The notes under the pieces were generated by a model that did not search any database, was not told the DNA's origin, and saw only the letters and a list, made by a program, of their open reading frames with translations. Made by a program: the position numbers and the translations under genes. A DNA stretch of 64,000 nucleotides from Lamellibrachia columna (Eukaryota; Annelida; Polychaeta; Sabellida; Siboglinidae), in assembly GCA_963662155.1 (NCBI GenBank), contig OY759267.1:33274976-33338975 (forward strand), given 5' to 3'. Positions 23,110 through 34,833 of this stretch are shown here, piece by piece. The stretch's first letter is position 1. Each line of letters opens with the position of its first letter.

Positions 23110-23200
23110 CCCAACACTAAAATGGAGTGAATTCCAAAGAGTTGGCATGGCAACCGAGAAATCCCAGTTTCTATGTTTATTTCATCTGGGATATTACCGG
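23110..23200. repeat. Dispersed repeat fragment
   Basis: GAGTGAATTCCAAAGAGTTG and ACCGAGAAATCCC match the copy at 39470-39645 and, less well, 21950. Confidence 0.6.
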
Positions 23201-23593
23201 TAAATCAGAACCTCCACGATACAACTGAAGAACTCCATCCTCGATGGCAAGGGGTGGTAGTATTACTGGACTACCCCCGGGAGATCGAAACGTGGATTTG
23301 TCAGTTTATCCCACTCCAAGTGTGGATATGTGGCTGAATCATTTGAACTTCGTTCCACTTCCTGTCTTGGTCAACGTGTTTCAGATGTGTCCGTGCCCAA
23401 AACTCCAAAGAGCATTTCCAGGAAATGCCTATCATTACCCACCTGACCAGGAACGATGAGTCCACTACCAATTAAAGTTAAGTTCCTGAATGCGAGCCAA
23501 GTAAATATAAGTTGATCTGCCAGGGGTACTGATGTAGTTAGAAGCCCCTGGTGGTGGGGATGAAGAACTCTGGTATGACAGTAGCGTACATAC

Positions 23594-23685
23594 GATCTGG
23601 CTGGTACTGGGAGACACTGTCCACAGCATCCCCCGGTGGCCGCAGCCTACTCATGGGTTGCATTCTGTAAGTCTATGTCATTTAC
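23594..23685 (-). pseudogene. DLG: DLG exon: second half of PDZ3, stop and deletion
   Basis: After TTTTCAG the frame reads VNDIDLQNATHE, then TAG where DLG has Gln, then AAA. Family alignment needs nine residues (AAAALKNAG-like) before the next recognisable stretch DAVDSVSQYQPD, but only sixteen bases are present, so about eleven are missing and the frame shifts. The only GT donor (GTATGT from 23593) lies one base early for the phase of the next exon. The partner exon carrying the GLGF loop of PDZ3 is not visible in the 457-base interval to 24143. PDZ3 could not fold from this sequence. Confidence 0.88.
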
Positions 23686-24142
23686 CTGAAAACAAACAAC
23701 AATCGAATTAATCATGCTCGCTAAAGTAAAAGCTGGCAACAAGTTATAATTAAGACAGATTAGCTAACTGGGTCCAACGTACAAACACCAAAAACTAAAT
23801 ATAAACTCAAAGCAGACTAACTGAAACCAACAAATAACACAAGGTAGTGGGTGAAAGGAGATCGTCATGTATTTTTATTATGTGATATCAATTAACATAC
23901 ATAGTATATGTATAAAACCACACATAAAAGTACTCCCTAATACTATATTAAGTCAACAAAATAAAAAAGTACAATTTCTGCACTTACATACATTGACGTC
24001 CTGACATGTGACGCAGGTTTGAAAAGAAGAAATAAAGACTACAAGATCATCAAAACCATGATTACTGTCACAAAAACTGATTGCCCATGATCACACGGTT
24101 ACATAACACCAGCAGTCAAACATTACATACAAGGACACTAAC

Positions 24143-24344
24143 TGTGGAATTGTGTCTTCCTTTGGAGATCCTGCAACGGCCGGGTAACTTGGGCTGTGGC
24201 TGACAGTGGAGGTTCTCTGCTGCTGCTGCTGTGGCTGCTGCTGTAGCTGTGGCATCTGGTGTGGTAGGTGCAGCTGTGGTGGTGGTGACTGTTGCTGCGG
24301 TGGCAGCTGTGGTTGTGGTGGTGGCTGAATGTAGTCTGTCTGGT
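24143..24344 (-). pseudogene. DLG: DLG exon: Gln/Pro-rich PDZ2-PDZ3 linker
   Basis: After CCACAG the phase from the PDZ2 exon continues as (D)QTDYIQPPPQPQLPPQQQ, SPPPQLHLPHQMPQLQQQ, PQQQQQRTSTVSHSPSYPAV and AGSPKEDTIP, ending before GTTAGT. Position and phase make it the low-complexity linker of discs-large. SHSPSYP is reminiscent of the RYSPVSK stretch in vertebrate DLGs, while the polyQ tract is not a vertebrate feature. CAG and CCA repeats make the exon prone to length change. The reading frame is intact in the DLG phase; other frames are also open because of the repeats. Confidence 0.8.
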
Positions 24345-24544
24345 CTGTGGACAGGGAAGCAAGTGTCACAAGAAGTGGCACAGACCTGCAGGGGTGCCAA
24401 GTATGTTGCACATAATGCGGTAGATCTACCACTTTTCGAGATGTGAAGATCAACTTATTAAATCACTGATTTTTCAGTTGCTGTGTTAAGCAACAATACT
24501 GCTCACTCAGACTGATGGAAGTCATGGTTTTCGTTTTATGCACC

Positions 24545-25195
24545 TGTGAGTTACTAAAAAACCATTTGTAACTACAATTAAGAATATCACGCCAGTGGTT
24601 TACTAGGATAACCTAGTTCAATACACATCTTAATTTTCATTGGCCACGTCATACTGTTACATAACCCTGTCACAAGGACCATAGTCTGGCAATATTTGCT
24701 TCCCAAATGAAAATATATTCATATACATCTATTCATATACCTGCCAATAGGACATGGCCATGCTATTTGGATCCAAACTCAACTTATGTAACATATTTTG
24801 TCCTTTGGTAACATGCTTGTTTGAGACTTTGCTTTGGTTCTGTGTATGTTGGCCTCTGTTAATACATCACTTGTAGTCTAGGTTACCCCGATTTCAGAGA
24901 ACTACACTTACCAGTTGCGCTGGTTAATATGTCGTTTGGAGAAATGACTGGAATCTCCCACCTTCAGAGCACATTTTGAGTAAGCCGCTGGCATGATATT
25001 CCTGATTTTAGTTGCACGTGATTAGATTTATTACCTATTTTAGGGGCACAGCCCCCAAAACCATGGCTTTTACTTCGCTTTAATTGGTAGCAAACCCGTT
25101 GTGGCTGGTCAGAAGGGTAATGAGGAGATATGATAGTGAATATCTGGCACCACGGTGCTTTGCTCCGCGACAGCAGGGGAAGTGTGGAATTTGTC
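24545..25195. repeat. Dispersed repeat, copy 1 (paired with 26195-26660)
   Basis: Shares with 26195-26660, in the same order, AACTACAATTAAGAATATCA, GTGGTTTACTAGG, CCAAATGAAAATATATTC, CCTGCCAATAGGA, ATTTTGAGTAAGCCGCTGGC and AGCCCCCAAAACCATG. The copies are about three-quarters identical by eye. Probably a non-autonomous transposon; copy 2 borders a MULE transposase fragment. Confidence 0.8.
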
Positions 25196-25450
25196 AATTT
25201 TAGTATATGAATTTACTTAATTCTGGAGCATTTTCTACGTGAGATGGTGATTGGGCAGTATTTTAGGAGTCAAAATAATACACAGACAACTTTACTCAAA
25301 TGTATGGATAACTTAGTGTTTCCCCAGTACCTCCAATTTTAATTTAACCTAGCTGTACTGTCTTTTGTAGGAACTACAAATAAAGTACTTTACCTAGCAA
25401 GCACTGTATGACTCAAGGGACTAACATTCAATGATTCTGTGACCACCTAC

Positions 25451-25583
25451 CAGGAGGCAGTGTATGACTTGATGGGCTTGTGTTAAACGGCTTGGCCACT
25501 GTCAATACAACCCTCTCCAGTGTGGCCTTCAGACATTCCACGGCTTCTTTGTGCGTCACATTTGACAAGTTGACTCCATTTAC
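25451..25583 (-). pseudogene. DLG: DLG exon: second half of PDZ2
   Basis: After TTTCAG the frame reads VNGVNLSNVTHKEAVECLKA, TLERVVLTVAKPFNTSPSSH and TLPP plus G, then GTAGGT. It is the alphaB helix (THKEAVECLK, with the peptide-contacting His) and last strand of a discs-large PDZ2, which binds C-terminal S/T-x-V ligands such as channel tails. Both splice phases fit the neighbours. No lesion is seen in this exon. Confidence 0.93.
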
Positions 25584-25989
25584 CTGAAATATAACAAAAA
25601 AGTTATCAGGGTAACACAGTCATCAACACTAACACATCAAAATGTTTCACCTTTGAAAAAAAAACAGTGACAAATTTAACGCCTGGACATAACAAACTAG
25701 TCTTGAAATTTGTAGTTTTGTTTTACCTGTCTGGTGGCGCTACCAACCCATTTTGTCAATATGCTAGGCAACATGCTGTTTTTTGTTCATTTTACAAACA
25801 GTGAATAAAACAGTTACAATTGTTTCTCCAAAGAATCATAAAATAACCATTCAGCTCCATCATGTTTAAAGGTAAAAAGATAAGAACCCTTAAAAACACC
25901 TTAGAAATGAATAGCTCATATTATGACATGCACAATGAACATTAGCGAAACACTGACAGATGGTGACACAATACGACACAGTAACTCAC

Positions 25990-26126
25990 AGCCAGCAATC
26001 TGTCTCTGGCAGCGAGGCGTCCATCCTGCTCTGCAGTGCACCTCTCAATGATCTTCGTCACAAAGATGCCGTTGTCTCCAGGAATGTGTTGGTTGCCAAT
26101 GCCCCCAGCGATGCTGAACCCAAGAC
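25990..26126 (-). pseudogene. DLG: DLG exon: first half of PDZ2
   Basis: After GCTGCAG the frame reads (G)[38 protein letters not shown] and ARDRLLA, then GTGAGT. The GLGF carboxylate loop and the GNQHIPGDN insert identify PDZ2 of DLG rather than PDZ1 or another PDZ protein. Conserved glycines are lost: IIEGGAA-type sequence reads IIERCTA, and the GD before RLLAV reads RD, changes expected under relaxed selection. The frame is open and splice sites are canonical. Upstream exons (PDZ1, L27) were not found at higher coordinates. Confidence 0.93.
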
Positions 26127-26194
26127 CTGCAGCACACAAGTCACTCATTTAAAGGGAAACCAAAGTCATCGTTTTGGGCACACCCACCTATAAG

Positions 26195-26660
26195 AGTTAC
26201 TAATACATAACCATTGGCAACTATAATTAAGAACATCATGGGTGGTTTACTAGGGAAACCTTGCTGAACACACAGTATATTATTTTCATGGGCCGCCGCG
26301 CCATACTGTTAGATAAAACCTATATCATGAGTGTCATAGTCTGACAACATTCACTCGCCAAATGAAAATATATTTGTATACACCTATTCCTATACTTGCC
26401 AATAGGATCAAATACATTGGCCTTTACCCCGATTTTATAGAACTGCACATGCATTTATCGGTGGTGATGGTTGACATGTAAGTCTTTAGTCAACTGGAAA
26501 ATTGATCAGAATCTCCAACTTTTACAACATATTTTGAGTAAACTACTGGCATGATAGTCTTGGTTTTAATTGCACATGGTTAGTTTTTATTACTTCTTTT
26601 AGGTGCATAGCCCCAAAACCATGACTTTTGTCTCACCTTAATATACACTTTGTTGACATG
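26195..26660. repeat. Dispersed repeat, copy 2
   Basis: Diverged direct copy of 24545-25195, starting GAGTTACTA and ending near AGCCCCAAAACCATGAC. It lies immediately 5' of the MULE coding fragment, so it may be the terminal region of that element. Confidence 0.75.
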
Positions 26661-26734
26661 TCACATTGTTGTTTGAAGGTGCTGCCATGCATATGAAGTT
26701 GGTTTGCCAGTAAGAATGGTGTAGCCACTGTACA

Positions 26735-27600
26735 GTGAATCCTGATGGCCCTGCCAAGGTGATTGATGTTGATGTGGCAAGTAACCACTGCGATGCATGC
26801 GCAAAATCTCGCAAAAAGTTAAATGATGTGCAATTCGATGTTTGGTATGACCAGTATAAAGGTGTCTGTTCAAATAACCATGAAGGTAGTGCAGGTCAGA
26901 TGGAGCCTCAAGGCATGCTTCGTGTGTTATTGATGTTAGAAGAGCAGTATAAGCTAAAGTACAGTGGGTATCTTGGGGATGGGGACTCAAAGAGTTACTC
27001 GAGTGTTGCTAATGCTAACCCACCGGTCTATGAAGGTGTAAGTGTGGTGAAGTTAGAGTGTTGTGTGCATGTCCAGAAACGAATGGGGAAACGGTTAATA
27101 GATAAAGTAGCCGAAATGAAGTCAAAGCCATTCAGAGAGGAGGGGAGGAGTTACAAAGGGATAGGTGGTGCAGCAGGTTTGACGAGGAAAGCCATTAGAC
27201 AGATTCCGGGTCACTATGGTGGAGCCATCAGAGGTAATGTGGGTGACATGGGCAAAATGAAAATAGCAGTGATGGCCATCTGGAAGCACTGAAGGAAGGA
27301 TCACAGTGATTGTGGTGACTGGTGCCCGGCTCTCAGTGGTGATGTAGACAGAGCCAACTCTCTGCCGAAGTTTGTGTTGAAGGTCATCAAAACTGTATTT
27401 GAGGCACCGAGTGATGACAGTTTGCTCTCCAAGTGCACTCATGGTGGAATGCAAAACTCAAATGAGAGCTTCCACCATTTGATCTGGAATCGCTGCCCAA
27501 AGAGTGTGTTTATGGGCAGGATGAGGTTGGAAGTAGCTGTCTATGATGCAGCCATTGTGTACAATGAAGGGGAAATGGGAAGGTTGCCCATATTTCATTG
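26735..27600 (+). mobile_element. Mutator-like (MULE) transposase fragment with stop codon
   Basis: One plus-strand frame interrupted by a single TGA (27290-27292) gives a Mutator-like transposase domain as found in many invertebrate MULEs: SNNHEGSAGQMEPQGMLRVL, KYSGYLGDGDSKSY, VVKLECCVHVQKRMGKRLID, YGGAIRGNVG, then after the stop HSDCGDWCPALSG, LSKCTHGGMQNSNESFHHLI and WNRCPKSVFMGR. GDGDSKSY and the NPNESFN-like motif near the end are the family signatures. The N-terminal domain is missing. The C-terminus runs into an opposite-strand LINE near 27590. Inactive. Confidence 0.8.
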
Positions 27601-27770
27601 CCTTTATTTTCTTAGCTACCAATTCTGGAGTTACAACTAACGGACCTAAATAGTCAGATTTAGCCCCCTGAAATTTAGCATCAGCAACTGGTAATGAACT
27701 AATATCTTCTTTGGTAAACACTGAACTGAAGTAACCATTTAGGTCTTCCGCCATTAAAAACCCCTGTGAT
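27590..27770 (-). mobile_element. LINE fragment, region before RT
   Basis: The minus-strand frame reads MAEDLNGYFSSVFTKEDISS, LPVADAKFQG and VVTPELVAKKIKAMK, the linker between endonuclease and RT in CR1/Jockey-type LINEs (LNxYFSSVFTxED, then VxxKLKxLK). It cuts into the 3' end of the MULE fragment, so it may be the younger insertion. Short and dead. Confidence 0.75.
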
Positions 27771-28077
27771 ATTATATTGTTTTGAGCCATTCTGCAATCG
27801 TGCATTACAGATTGGCCTTGTGTGGTTGGTTCCCCCACCTTTGCTGATATTTTGTCAGAGTATATAAACTAGGTCACAAATGTTTTCATTGTATAAAAAT
27901 AATGTATTTATGATGTATACATATTATTGTATTGCATTTTTCTATTTGGCTTATTATAAAGCTCGTATACAAACATACATTTGACTTTGTTGTCTTCAGC
28001 AAACGAGCCACGGTTTCCATGTCATTAACTCTTTTGTAGGTAGCTTTGTCCCGCATAAATATTGTTTTGAGAATGAG

Positions 28078-28240
28078 ATGATCGGTGTACATTTACTGTT
28101 GGTTGGAACAAGTAGTGTATTGGTATGCATGATTGGTGTACGTTTACTGTCAGTCAGAACAAGTAATATTGTTACACATGATTGGTGTACATTTACTGTC
28201 CAATCAAAACAAGTAGTCTATTGCCATTGGTACAGATGAT
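28078..28240. repeat. About 54-bp degenerate repeat, three units
   Basis: Three copies of GATTGGTGTACATTTACTGT followed by CAGAACAAGTAGTNTATTG. Confidence 0.8.
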
Positions 28241-28974
28241 GATGCCTTGGCTTTATAAAGATTAATTATTTCCTAAGCTAAACTACCAGTATATTTGATA
28301 TGTTGTGGCATAATAATGATGTGTGTAACTGTGATATCCATGTTCCAGGTTGTATTTCCCGGTGGTAGAAGTCACTGTTTTGAGTCAATGTTTAGTCTTG
28401 GTTTCAGTCATTCTAGTTAGCCTTATTTCTTTGGTAATTGTTTTTCTATGTGAATAAACTGTTGGTATATTTTATGTTGGTCTCAATATAAATGAAATTG
28501 TGTGTAGTGACATGCCATATGCTGCAGGTAACATTTTTGTTGACAGAAGTGGGATATGTATAAGAAGGCATTCACATAATTCAGTTATTAATATTTTCGT
28601 GGGAATTTTTGTAGTTTTCCAGGTTGTTTTTCGACCTGCTGTATACTGTGGGTGCCTCACAATTTGTCTATATCAGACTATCAGTACACTCACCTGTGTC
28701 AGGTCAATCTCCATAGTTAAACTTTCCATCAATTCAATTTGGTTCAGATTAGACATCACAGATCCTTCCCACATCGCAGGATGGGATTACTTGTCTTGAC
28801 TTTCCTGAGCCTGAAATATAATTTGTCAGGGTTAGTTGATAGCACTAATTCCATAATTATCATAATACTTGCAAAACTGTGAACATTACATACTGTCAGT
28901 AGTTAATTATTGTTATTTAAATGATTACATTGCACCAAACAACAAGGTGTTGTGGTGTGCTACAGAGAGGGGTG

Positions 28975-29085
28975 ATTACAAGTACGAATATTAATGTAAT
29001 CATGATTACAGTAATTATTGCAATCACAATTACTAATGTAGTCATGATTACAATCATTATTACAATCACGATTACGGTAACATTT
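28975..29085. repeat. Palindromic GATTAC-rich block
   Basis: TGTAATCATGATTACA at 28995-29010 is a perfect 16-bp palindrome; GTAGTCATGATTAC and ATCACGATTAC follow at 20-40 bp spacing. The TAATC and GATTA cores resemble binding sites of Otx/Pitx-type homeodomains, but a simple repeat explains them as well. Confidence 0.5.
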
Positions 29086-30209
29086 AAGAATATATATATA
29101 TATTCACATAATGAATTAAATAAACCCTCATGTTATTATTATTGTCATCAATGTTATTCAACACAAAATCAAACACAATATTAAAATACAGTCACAGTAC
29201 ACTTCATTAGGTTAGATACAAAATAAAGAGAAAACTCTGCTTGCATTGCCATTGTAGTTCCGACCTCGCCCTCGGGCTAGGTAAAAGATATATGCAGAAA
29301 AAATATGATTATTAAAATGGCAATGATTCGATAACAATTGAATTACTGACCTGCTAGCTATAGGGCGAATCAATGAGTCGGCACGCAAATCATGCAATGA
29401 CAGCAGACCAACATCTAGCATCTGTTTGTGCATATCACTACAAAATCATCGTCTTCGCCTTTGTACGGTGATGCAAGCACCAACGCGGTCGGGCACACGG
29501 TGCTGCATAGCCATAGCCTAGCCCTAGCCTAGGCATGGTAGCTTCCTCGGCGTAGCATGATGACTCAACGTAAACGTGCGCAGACATCAGGATGCAATTT
29601 CTACAGGTTCACCACATCACATTACCTAGTCAGGAATCGTTGACAGTCAAAGCGCTGTTGTAATTTTTTAGTAGCAGATCTGGTAAAACTGTCACAAGCG
29701 ATGCATCCATCTTGTCAACAAGTAAAAAATGGTTCTGGTATTCCGTTATCGCATATTCTCGTTGTTTAGCGTGTGTTCGAGAAGTGAGGCGTTTTCCACG
29801 ATTTTTTGTGTGTTTTGTTGAAATTTCTTTAACTTTTTTATTTGGAATGAACAGAAACGTTATTTTGTTGACGTATGTAAACATTTGTATATATAACAGA
29901 GACCCATATCTTTTTTTTCACTCCAGAATGCCTATTTACGAAATAAATCGCAAAAAATAAAAAATTTACATTGATTAGATATACGCAACTCAAACCACTC
30001 GTTTCGACAACAAGCAGGTATTTGTCACCATTAATGCATAGTTAGATAATATATATTTAAATATATGACATAACACAAAATTGCTTCAGTTCCCCTTTAA
30101 TCTGTAGTAAAACCCATACGGACGCTGCATTAGGTGCTGCCAACAACATGCTGTGATAGAGGTGTAAGTACCATGAGCCTAGATGGATACAGGGGCTATA
30201 TAAGACTAC
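29086..30209. other. No gene recognised
   Basis: AT-rich with a short TATATA run near 29092. A GC-richer patch at 29470-29590 shows no exon structure. Confidence 0.4.
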
Positions 30210-30454
30210 CTTCCTTCATCTGTTCTTTGATGAGGTCAGCCAGCGGTGCGGGCATACTACTCAAGTCTGCATGATACCCTGCATGCGATTCAGGTGCTGG
30301 TCCAACTTGAGCAACTTCTCGTGCATCACACGGAAACTCAGACCGAGAGCGTAGTGACACATCAAGTAGATGTCTGTCATGAAGTTGTAGTTCGCCTCGA
30401 CCACTGGTGCCACCTGCTGGCTGTCCATTGGGATGAGCCGAGTGTCGGACAGAT
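30210..30454 (-). pseudogene. UBE4A: UBE4A-like (ubiquitin E4, Ufd2 family) exon with frameshift
   Basis: After TCTGCAG the frame reads (D)LSDTRLIPMDSQQVAP, VVEANYNFMTDIYLMCHYAL, GLSFRVMHEKLLKLDQHLNR and MQ. It aligns with the Ufd2 core of UBE4A (LDKETCLIP, then [28 protein letters not shown]). E4 enzymes extend ubiquitin chains through a C-terminal U-box, not seen here. One base appears to be missing after MQGI: the next frame continues ADLSSMPAPLADLIKEQMKE to the GTAGTC donor, while the original frame hits TGA at once. The flanking UBE4A exons were not identified. An isolated, broken exon fits a pseudogene or an assembly indel. Confidence 0.75.
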
Positions 30455-30459
30455 CTGCA

Positions 30460-33400
30460 GATGAACATCAGTTATCTTAATATTTTATAATTATTGTAAA
30501 TTATGGCCATTTAAATTTTTCCCCAGGAGTAACATACTTTTATAATTGCTATATAGTTCCCTGGTGTACAAAGTTAACACAATTAAGATATCTACCTGAA
30601 GCTTAGATAGACTATAACATGGTTGTTGCTATTTATTTCATATTCCAGGTGAATTCTAAAAAATGTTGCTATTTTTTTAGAATTAAATAGTGATATGTTA
30701 GAACAGTTTTCAATTACTGCCAGAAAATGAGTTTGAGAGTGAGAGGGCAGTGTCTGAAAAAAAAAATATTAACTGGGCCATAGTTTCTTGCTGGCCCAGT
30801 TCCATTTGCATCAGTCCAGGTGAGATTGAAATGGCCCCAAAAAATATAAATATATGTGTAACCTTGGTGGATTTAGCTGTATATATATTTGTTAGGCTAG
30901 TCACTAGGGGGCGCTATGCCCAGTGTCACTGCCAGTTTAACAATCTGAGCGAGTTTTAGAGAGTAGCCTGTGCAGTTCGCCCTGGGCCGTAGAAGATGAC
31001 ACACGTTGTTACATGCAAGCAACCTTATCTTCAAAGTTTTCACTCTGTTTTCGCAATAATCATGATACAAGTCCTTGAGTACATAGTTTTATTTGTGTTG
31101 AAGTGACATGCATGGCATTTTTATTAGCTCACAAGCACTAAAGTCACTGCACACTTTACATAAACTTTGGGTCTGAACATTATAGTAAACAATTATATTA
31201 GTTAAAAATATTGAAAATTAATAAACCATGCTCAATAACACTTTTACCATTTGTTGCCAACATTTTTAATAAATTATGTAAATTAGGATCCAAGATGGCC
31301 ACCAAATGTAGTGTAAATAATACCGAGAAGAGTTTGCAAACACGCACACAATGTGCACATACAAAACATCATTTATTTAATGACAAGATGATTCATACTA
31401 ACTCTTGTTTATAATTATTTTTAAAATATACCTAGGTAATTATATAATTATAGTAAAGAATTACGTCAATTAAGAGATTCATGCTAGCCAAACCTTTTTA
31501 CTAGATACATTAACATCCATGGTATCAAACGAAAGAGGAAACATGGACATTTAAGAAAAACACATTTTGCATAAATTATGCAAATTGAGATCCAAGATGG
31601 CTGCCAAATGTAATTTATATAAATAATACAGTTTTTATTATGTTCACAATCATCAAATTGCTGAGTGCAAGGCTTGCCATCCCAGAGACGACAGTTGCAG
31701 TGGCAGAGCATTTCTTGTGATTGTGAATCTTTGCATTCATAAAGCATTGCAGCAAGTCATATGGCATCTTCCTGGCATCTTCTTCTGCAGAAGATGTGCT
31801 GTTGGGATGCGACATTTCCTGATTTTCCTCCTCACTCTCTGAAGCGCTATCTTCGTCCTCGTTTTCCTTGAAATAAAATTTTACATTGTGACTATGCACT
31901 CAAACTTATTAAAATAGTACAGTATTATTACAGCCAAAAGAAGTTTTCATTTGTTATGATTGTTCATTTTTAATCTACAAAATAATTTTATTTGGCCATA
32001 ACATGGACATGGCTATCAAATGTATAATAATTATCAAACTCTATGCCTGTGCGGCATAGCCTATAGCCATTGTATGGGACATAGGCATAGCCATGTAATG
32101 ATGTTGTTTACTTAATAAACATTACTCGTTCAAGCGTCAGAAAAGTTGATCAAATGCATATTTTTTACACTCAAAATACTTTTAAATATTTTATGCAGAT
32201 TTTTATGCAAAGAAATGAAAAGGCCAAATGAATGATGTTTATTAAGGGTATGCCAAATGGCATATTATTCCAATTAAGAGCATGAAATGTGGACCCTGTA
32301 ACATATGCCAAGCCTGTGGCTGAGCCTCATACAAAGCTGCCTGGACACAATGCTCCCAGAGCCCACATTTCGACATAGCAATACAGTACATGTAGTAATA
32401 TTCCTACAACACAACATTCATGGCATAACCAGTGAGCTACTGCGCCCCATGCTGTTTGATGCTAGACAAAATTGGTTTTGTGGGGGGAGGGGGGTTAATA
32501 GCTGTTTCATCCATCATCATACATTGATGCATTTTTCAAAAAGTTTATTTTTAGACCACTCTTCATAACACCGCTGAAGTTGAGCACACACAGTTTCGCT
32601 GTAAATGTAATGAAATGTTTCATGTATGTGGGAGGGGGATCTAAGGTTAAATGACAGTGGTTTTGTTTAGTATCAAACATGTTTTGAGTTGGCCCTAAAT
32701 CCATACAAACTACACTCCTTGTGAAGATATTGTTGTCTGCTTTAATAAAACAAAATGACCCTTTTTAGAAATTCTTTATTGAAAACCTTGACATTGAATG
32801 TTTGATCAACAAAAGAATTATACAACTGACCTGCATCAAACTTGGCCTGGCTATTCTTAGACCGTGCTGGCTGAAGGAGATTTGTTGGTGTCTTATACTC
32901 CAGTGGCAATGAAGAGGACCGAGTGAGTGAGTGAGTGAGTAAGTGCGTGAGAGTGATCATGTCAAATATCACATTCCAAGAAACTGGAACGTCTGCTTCC
33001 AGAGCAGTGCAAAATTAAAAGTTAGTGTCAAATATGTCTGTGGGATGCGAGACTGCTAAAAAAATCAAATTTTGTTATTGTCGGTGGAGACACCTTATTT
33101 TTAATTATTTAGAAACATGTTGATATGATTTCCTTAATAATAATTATTGCATTAATTATTCACCAACACTACGACAATTGTAACAATTTCAGCATTGTTG
33201 CCACAGTGATTTGTTTATTATTGTTTCCTAGGATATATGTTAATTGAGCTCACATCTGGGTGACACAACTAATTGACACATCTAGGTGACACATATTTCT
33301 TAATATTAATTACATATAACTACTTTTATACACTACTCGTACAGTTCATTGTTGACTCCTTTTTCTGGCACCACGAGTCAATGAACGTTTGGATCTGACA

Positions 33401-33573
33401 ACACTTCTCCTCCAATGACCCTTTGGTGTAGATGTGTCGACTTCCCACAAAACACACCTACATGGTGAAGAACAATTTAACTTGATAAATATATCCACTT
33501 AGTACACATAAGTAACATTTATTGTTTTCATGACATACCACTTAAAGCTAAATAGGTTTTATACATATCAACA
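30460..33573. other. No confident gene; isolated open stretches
   Basis: A minus-strand open stretch at 31899-31615 (acidic ENEDEDSASESEEEN, then MPYDLLQCF) may belong to a transposon. Sequences with AGATGGCCACCAAATGTAGT near 31295 and AGATGGCTGCCAAATGTAAT near 31595 form a short duplicated segment. GAGT repeats lie at 32922-32942. Nothing else is assignable. Confidence 0.4.
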
Positions 33574-34069
33574 ATGGCCCTCCTGGCGGACAATTCAGAA
33601 GAACCGCAATTTATCCGGTAGGTGGACGCGCGAGGTTAGGCGAAGACGCGTAAAGAAAGTTATTGCTCAATTTTGTTATTGTTACTGCGAAATTCGTATT
33701 TTTAGTTGTTTCGACATATGGACTGTTAGAAAACGAATATGGAGTTCCTACGGAAGTGCAGTATGCGCTTATTATTCTGCTCAAATTCGATATCTCCATA
33801 TTATCGCCCCCATTTTCATACTGGAGGTGATTTTGCACCAGAAATAACGCAAATAGTCGCATGAACACCCTACCCTGAATCACTGGCACTGCCATCAAGA
33901 CTAGCGATGTCCGACAACTCTAAAGGGGTAAGACCACTATAGACCTTACAGTTTATTGTTCCAAACGAAAATATAGTGTATTAAATTGGCCACTCTTCCT
34001 CCTTTAGTCTTTACTAATCGGAGCTCCAATTTTCGCAGTAGAGAGTCCCCCGCTCCATAATTCAGCCTG

Positions 34070-34399
34070 TCAGTGGCTGCACAATTTATTCTGTATGTGT
34101 AGAGCCACAATATCCTGGCAGCGACTTTGTTGTTCTACTACGACCCCTATTGTTTGTGATGCATTTTGCCCAGTATGATAAGACCCAGTGATTCTCGCTG
34201 AGCTATATCTGCTGTCCATGGATATGGTTACTGGAGCATCTTCAGGTAATCCTCGTAGCGTATTAATTGTCTTCATGTGGTCACGCCTTTTCGCCAAGTC
34301 TGCCAAAGTCATAGTTGCTGTCGCATTGTCAACTTTGTTTGCAGTCCGTTGCATGCTACTTCGGTACGGTGGTGGTACATCTAAGCTAGCAATTATCAC
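34070..34399 (-). mobile_element. Mutator-like transposase N-terminal region, copy 1
   Basis: The open frame reads MIIASLDVPPPYRSSMQRTA, NKVDNATATMTLADLAKRRD, INTLRGLPEDAPVTISMDSR, GSYHTGQNASQTIGVVVEQQ and ALHIQNKLC, then stops. It resembles the middle part of invertebrate Mutator-like domain proteins: a SMQRTANK-like helix, then a V/I-x-x-D-x-R-Y strand carrying the first catalytic Asp, then xxKLC. The frame ends before the second and third catalytic segments, which occur separately at 26735-27600. Family assignment is from memory of these motifs. Confidence 0.55.
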
Positions 34400-34431
34400 A
34401 CATGCACTGTAAATCTAGGAACAGCACACAA

Positions 34432-34833
34432 TTAACTGTCAATAAGGGACGCATGCTCTGCAATGCACTCGTTATACATCTGTGTTGTTTTGTCTCTATG
34501 CATAATACGCATTTCTAATTGTGAGTCATCTTTCTTCAGGTATGTCGTTGTCAAGTCATCAGCAACACGTTTCTTCGGTCTCATGAGTTTGGCGCCATCC
34601 GATTTGCTCTCAGCATCTGGGATTTCGATGAGTCCACCTGGTGTAACTTTGGCGACTCTTGTGAATTCGGCTTGCGTGAGTCTTGGCATCCACATGCTTG
34701 GTGTGGAATTGTCTGCTACGTCTTTCTTGGACGTGTGCACAGTGTGCCCTTTCTGAAAGCCACATCTCCTCACATTTTTGGCTATTCGGAACTTCACTTT
34801 TCTTCTCCATGCTGATATCTGTATCAGAGTCAA
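34432..34833 (-). mobile_element. MULE-associated upstream ORF, copy 1
   Basis: A 133-codon frame (WRRKVKFRIAKNVRRCGFQK, then STPSMWMPRLTQAEFTRVAK and MRPKKRVADDLTTTYLKKDD) directly precedes the transposase piece on the same strand. It is basic and probably the N-terminal part of the same protein, now separated by a stop. No domain recognised. An identical frame is present in copy 2 at 43804-44205. Confidence 0.45.

Noticed and set aside
28688..28809. Exon-like segment (PILR, then MWEGSVMSNLNQIELMES) between TTTCAG and GTGAGT
   Set aside because: A short resemblance to a UBE4A stretch (YPILRYMW) needs a frameshift and does not continue, so it was not annotated.
32830..32925. Exon-like minus stretch LPLEYKTPTNLLQPARSKNS before GTCAGT
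   Set aside because: No homologue recognised, and the acceptor side is a simple GAGT repeat. Unresolved.
33345..33465. Possible terminal exon on the minus strand (DTSTPKGHWRRSVVRSKRSL)
   Set aside because: Two frames are equally open and no family was recognised.
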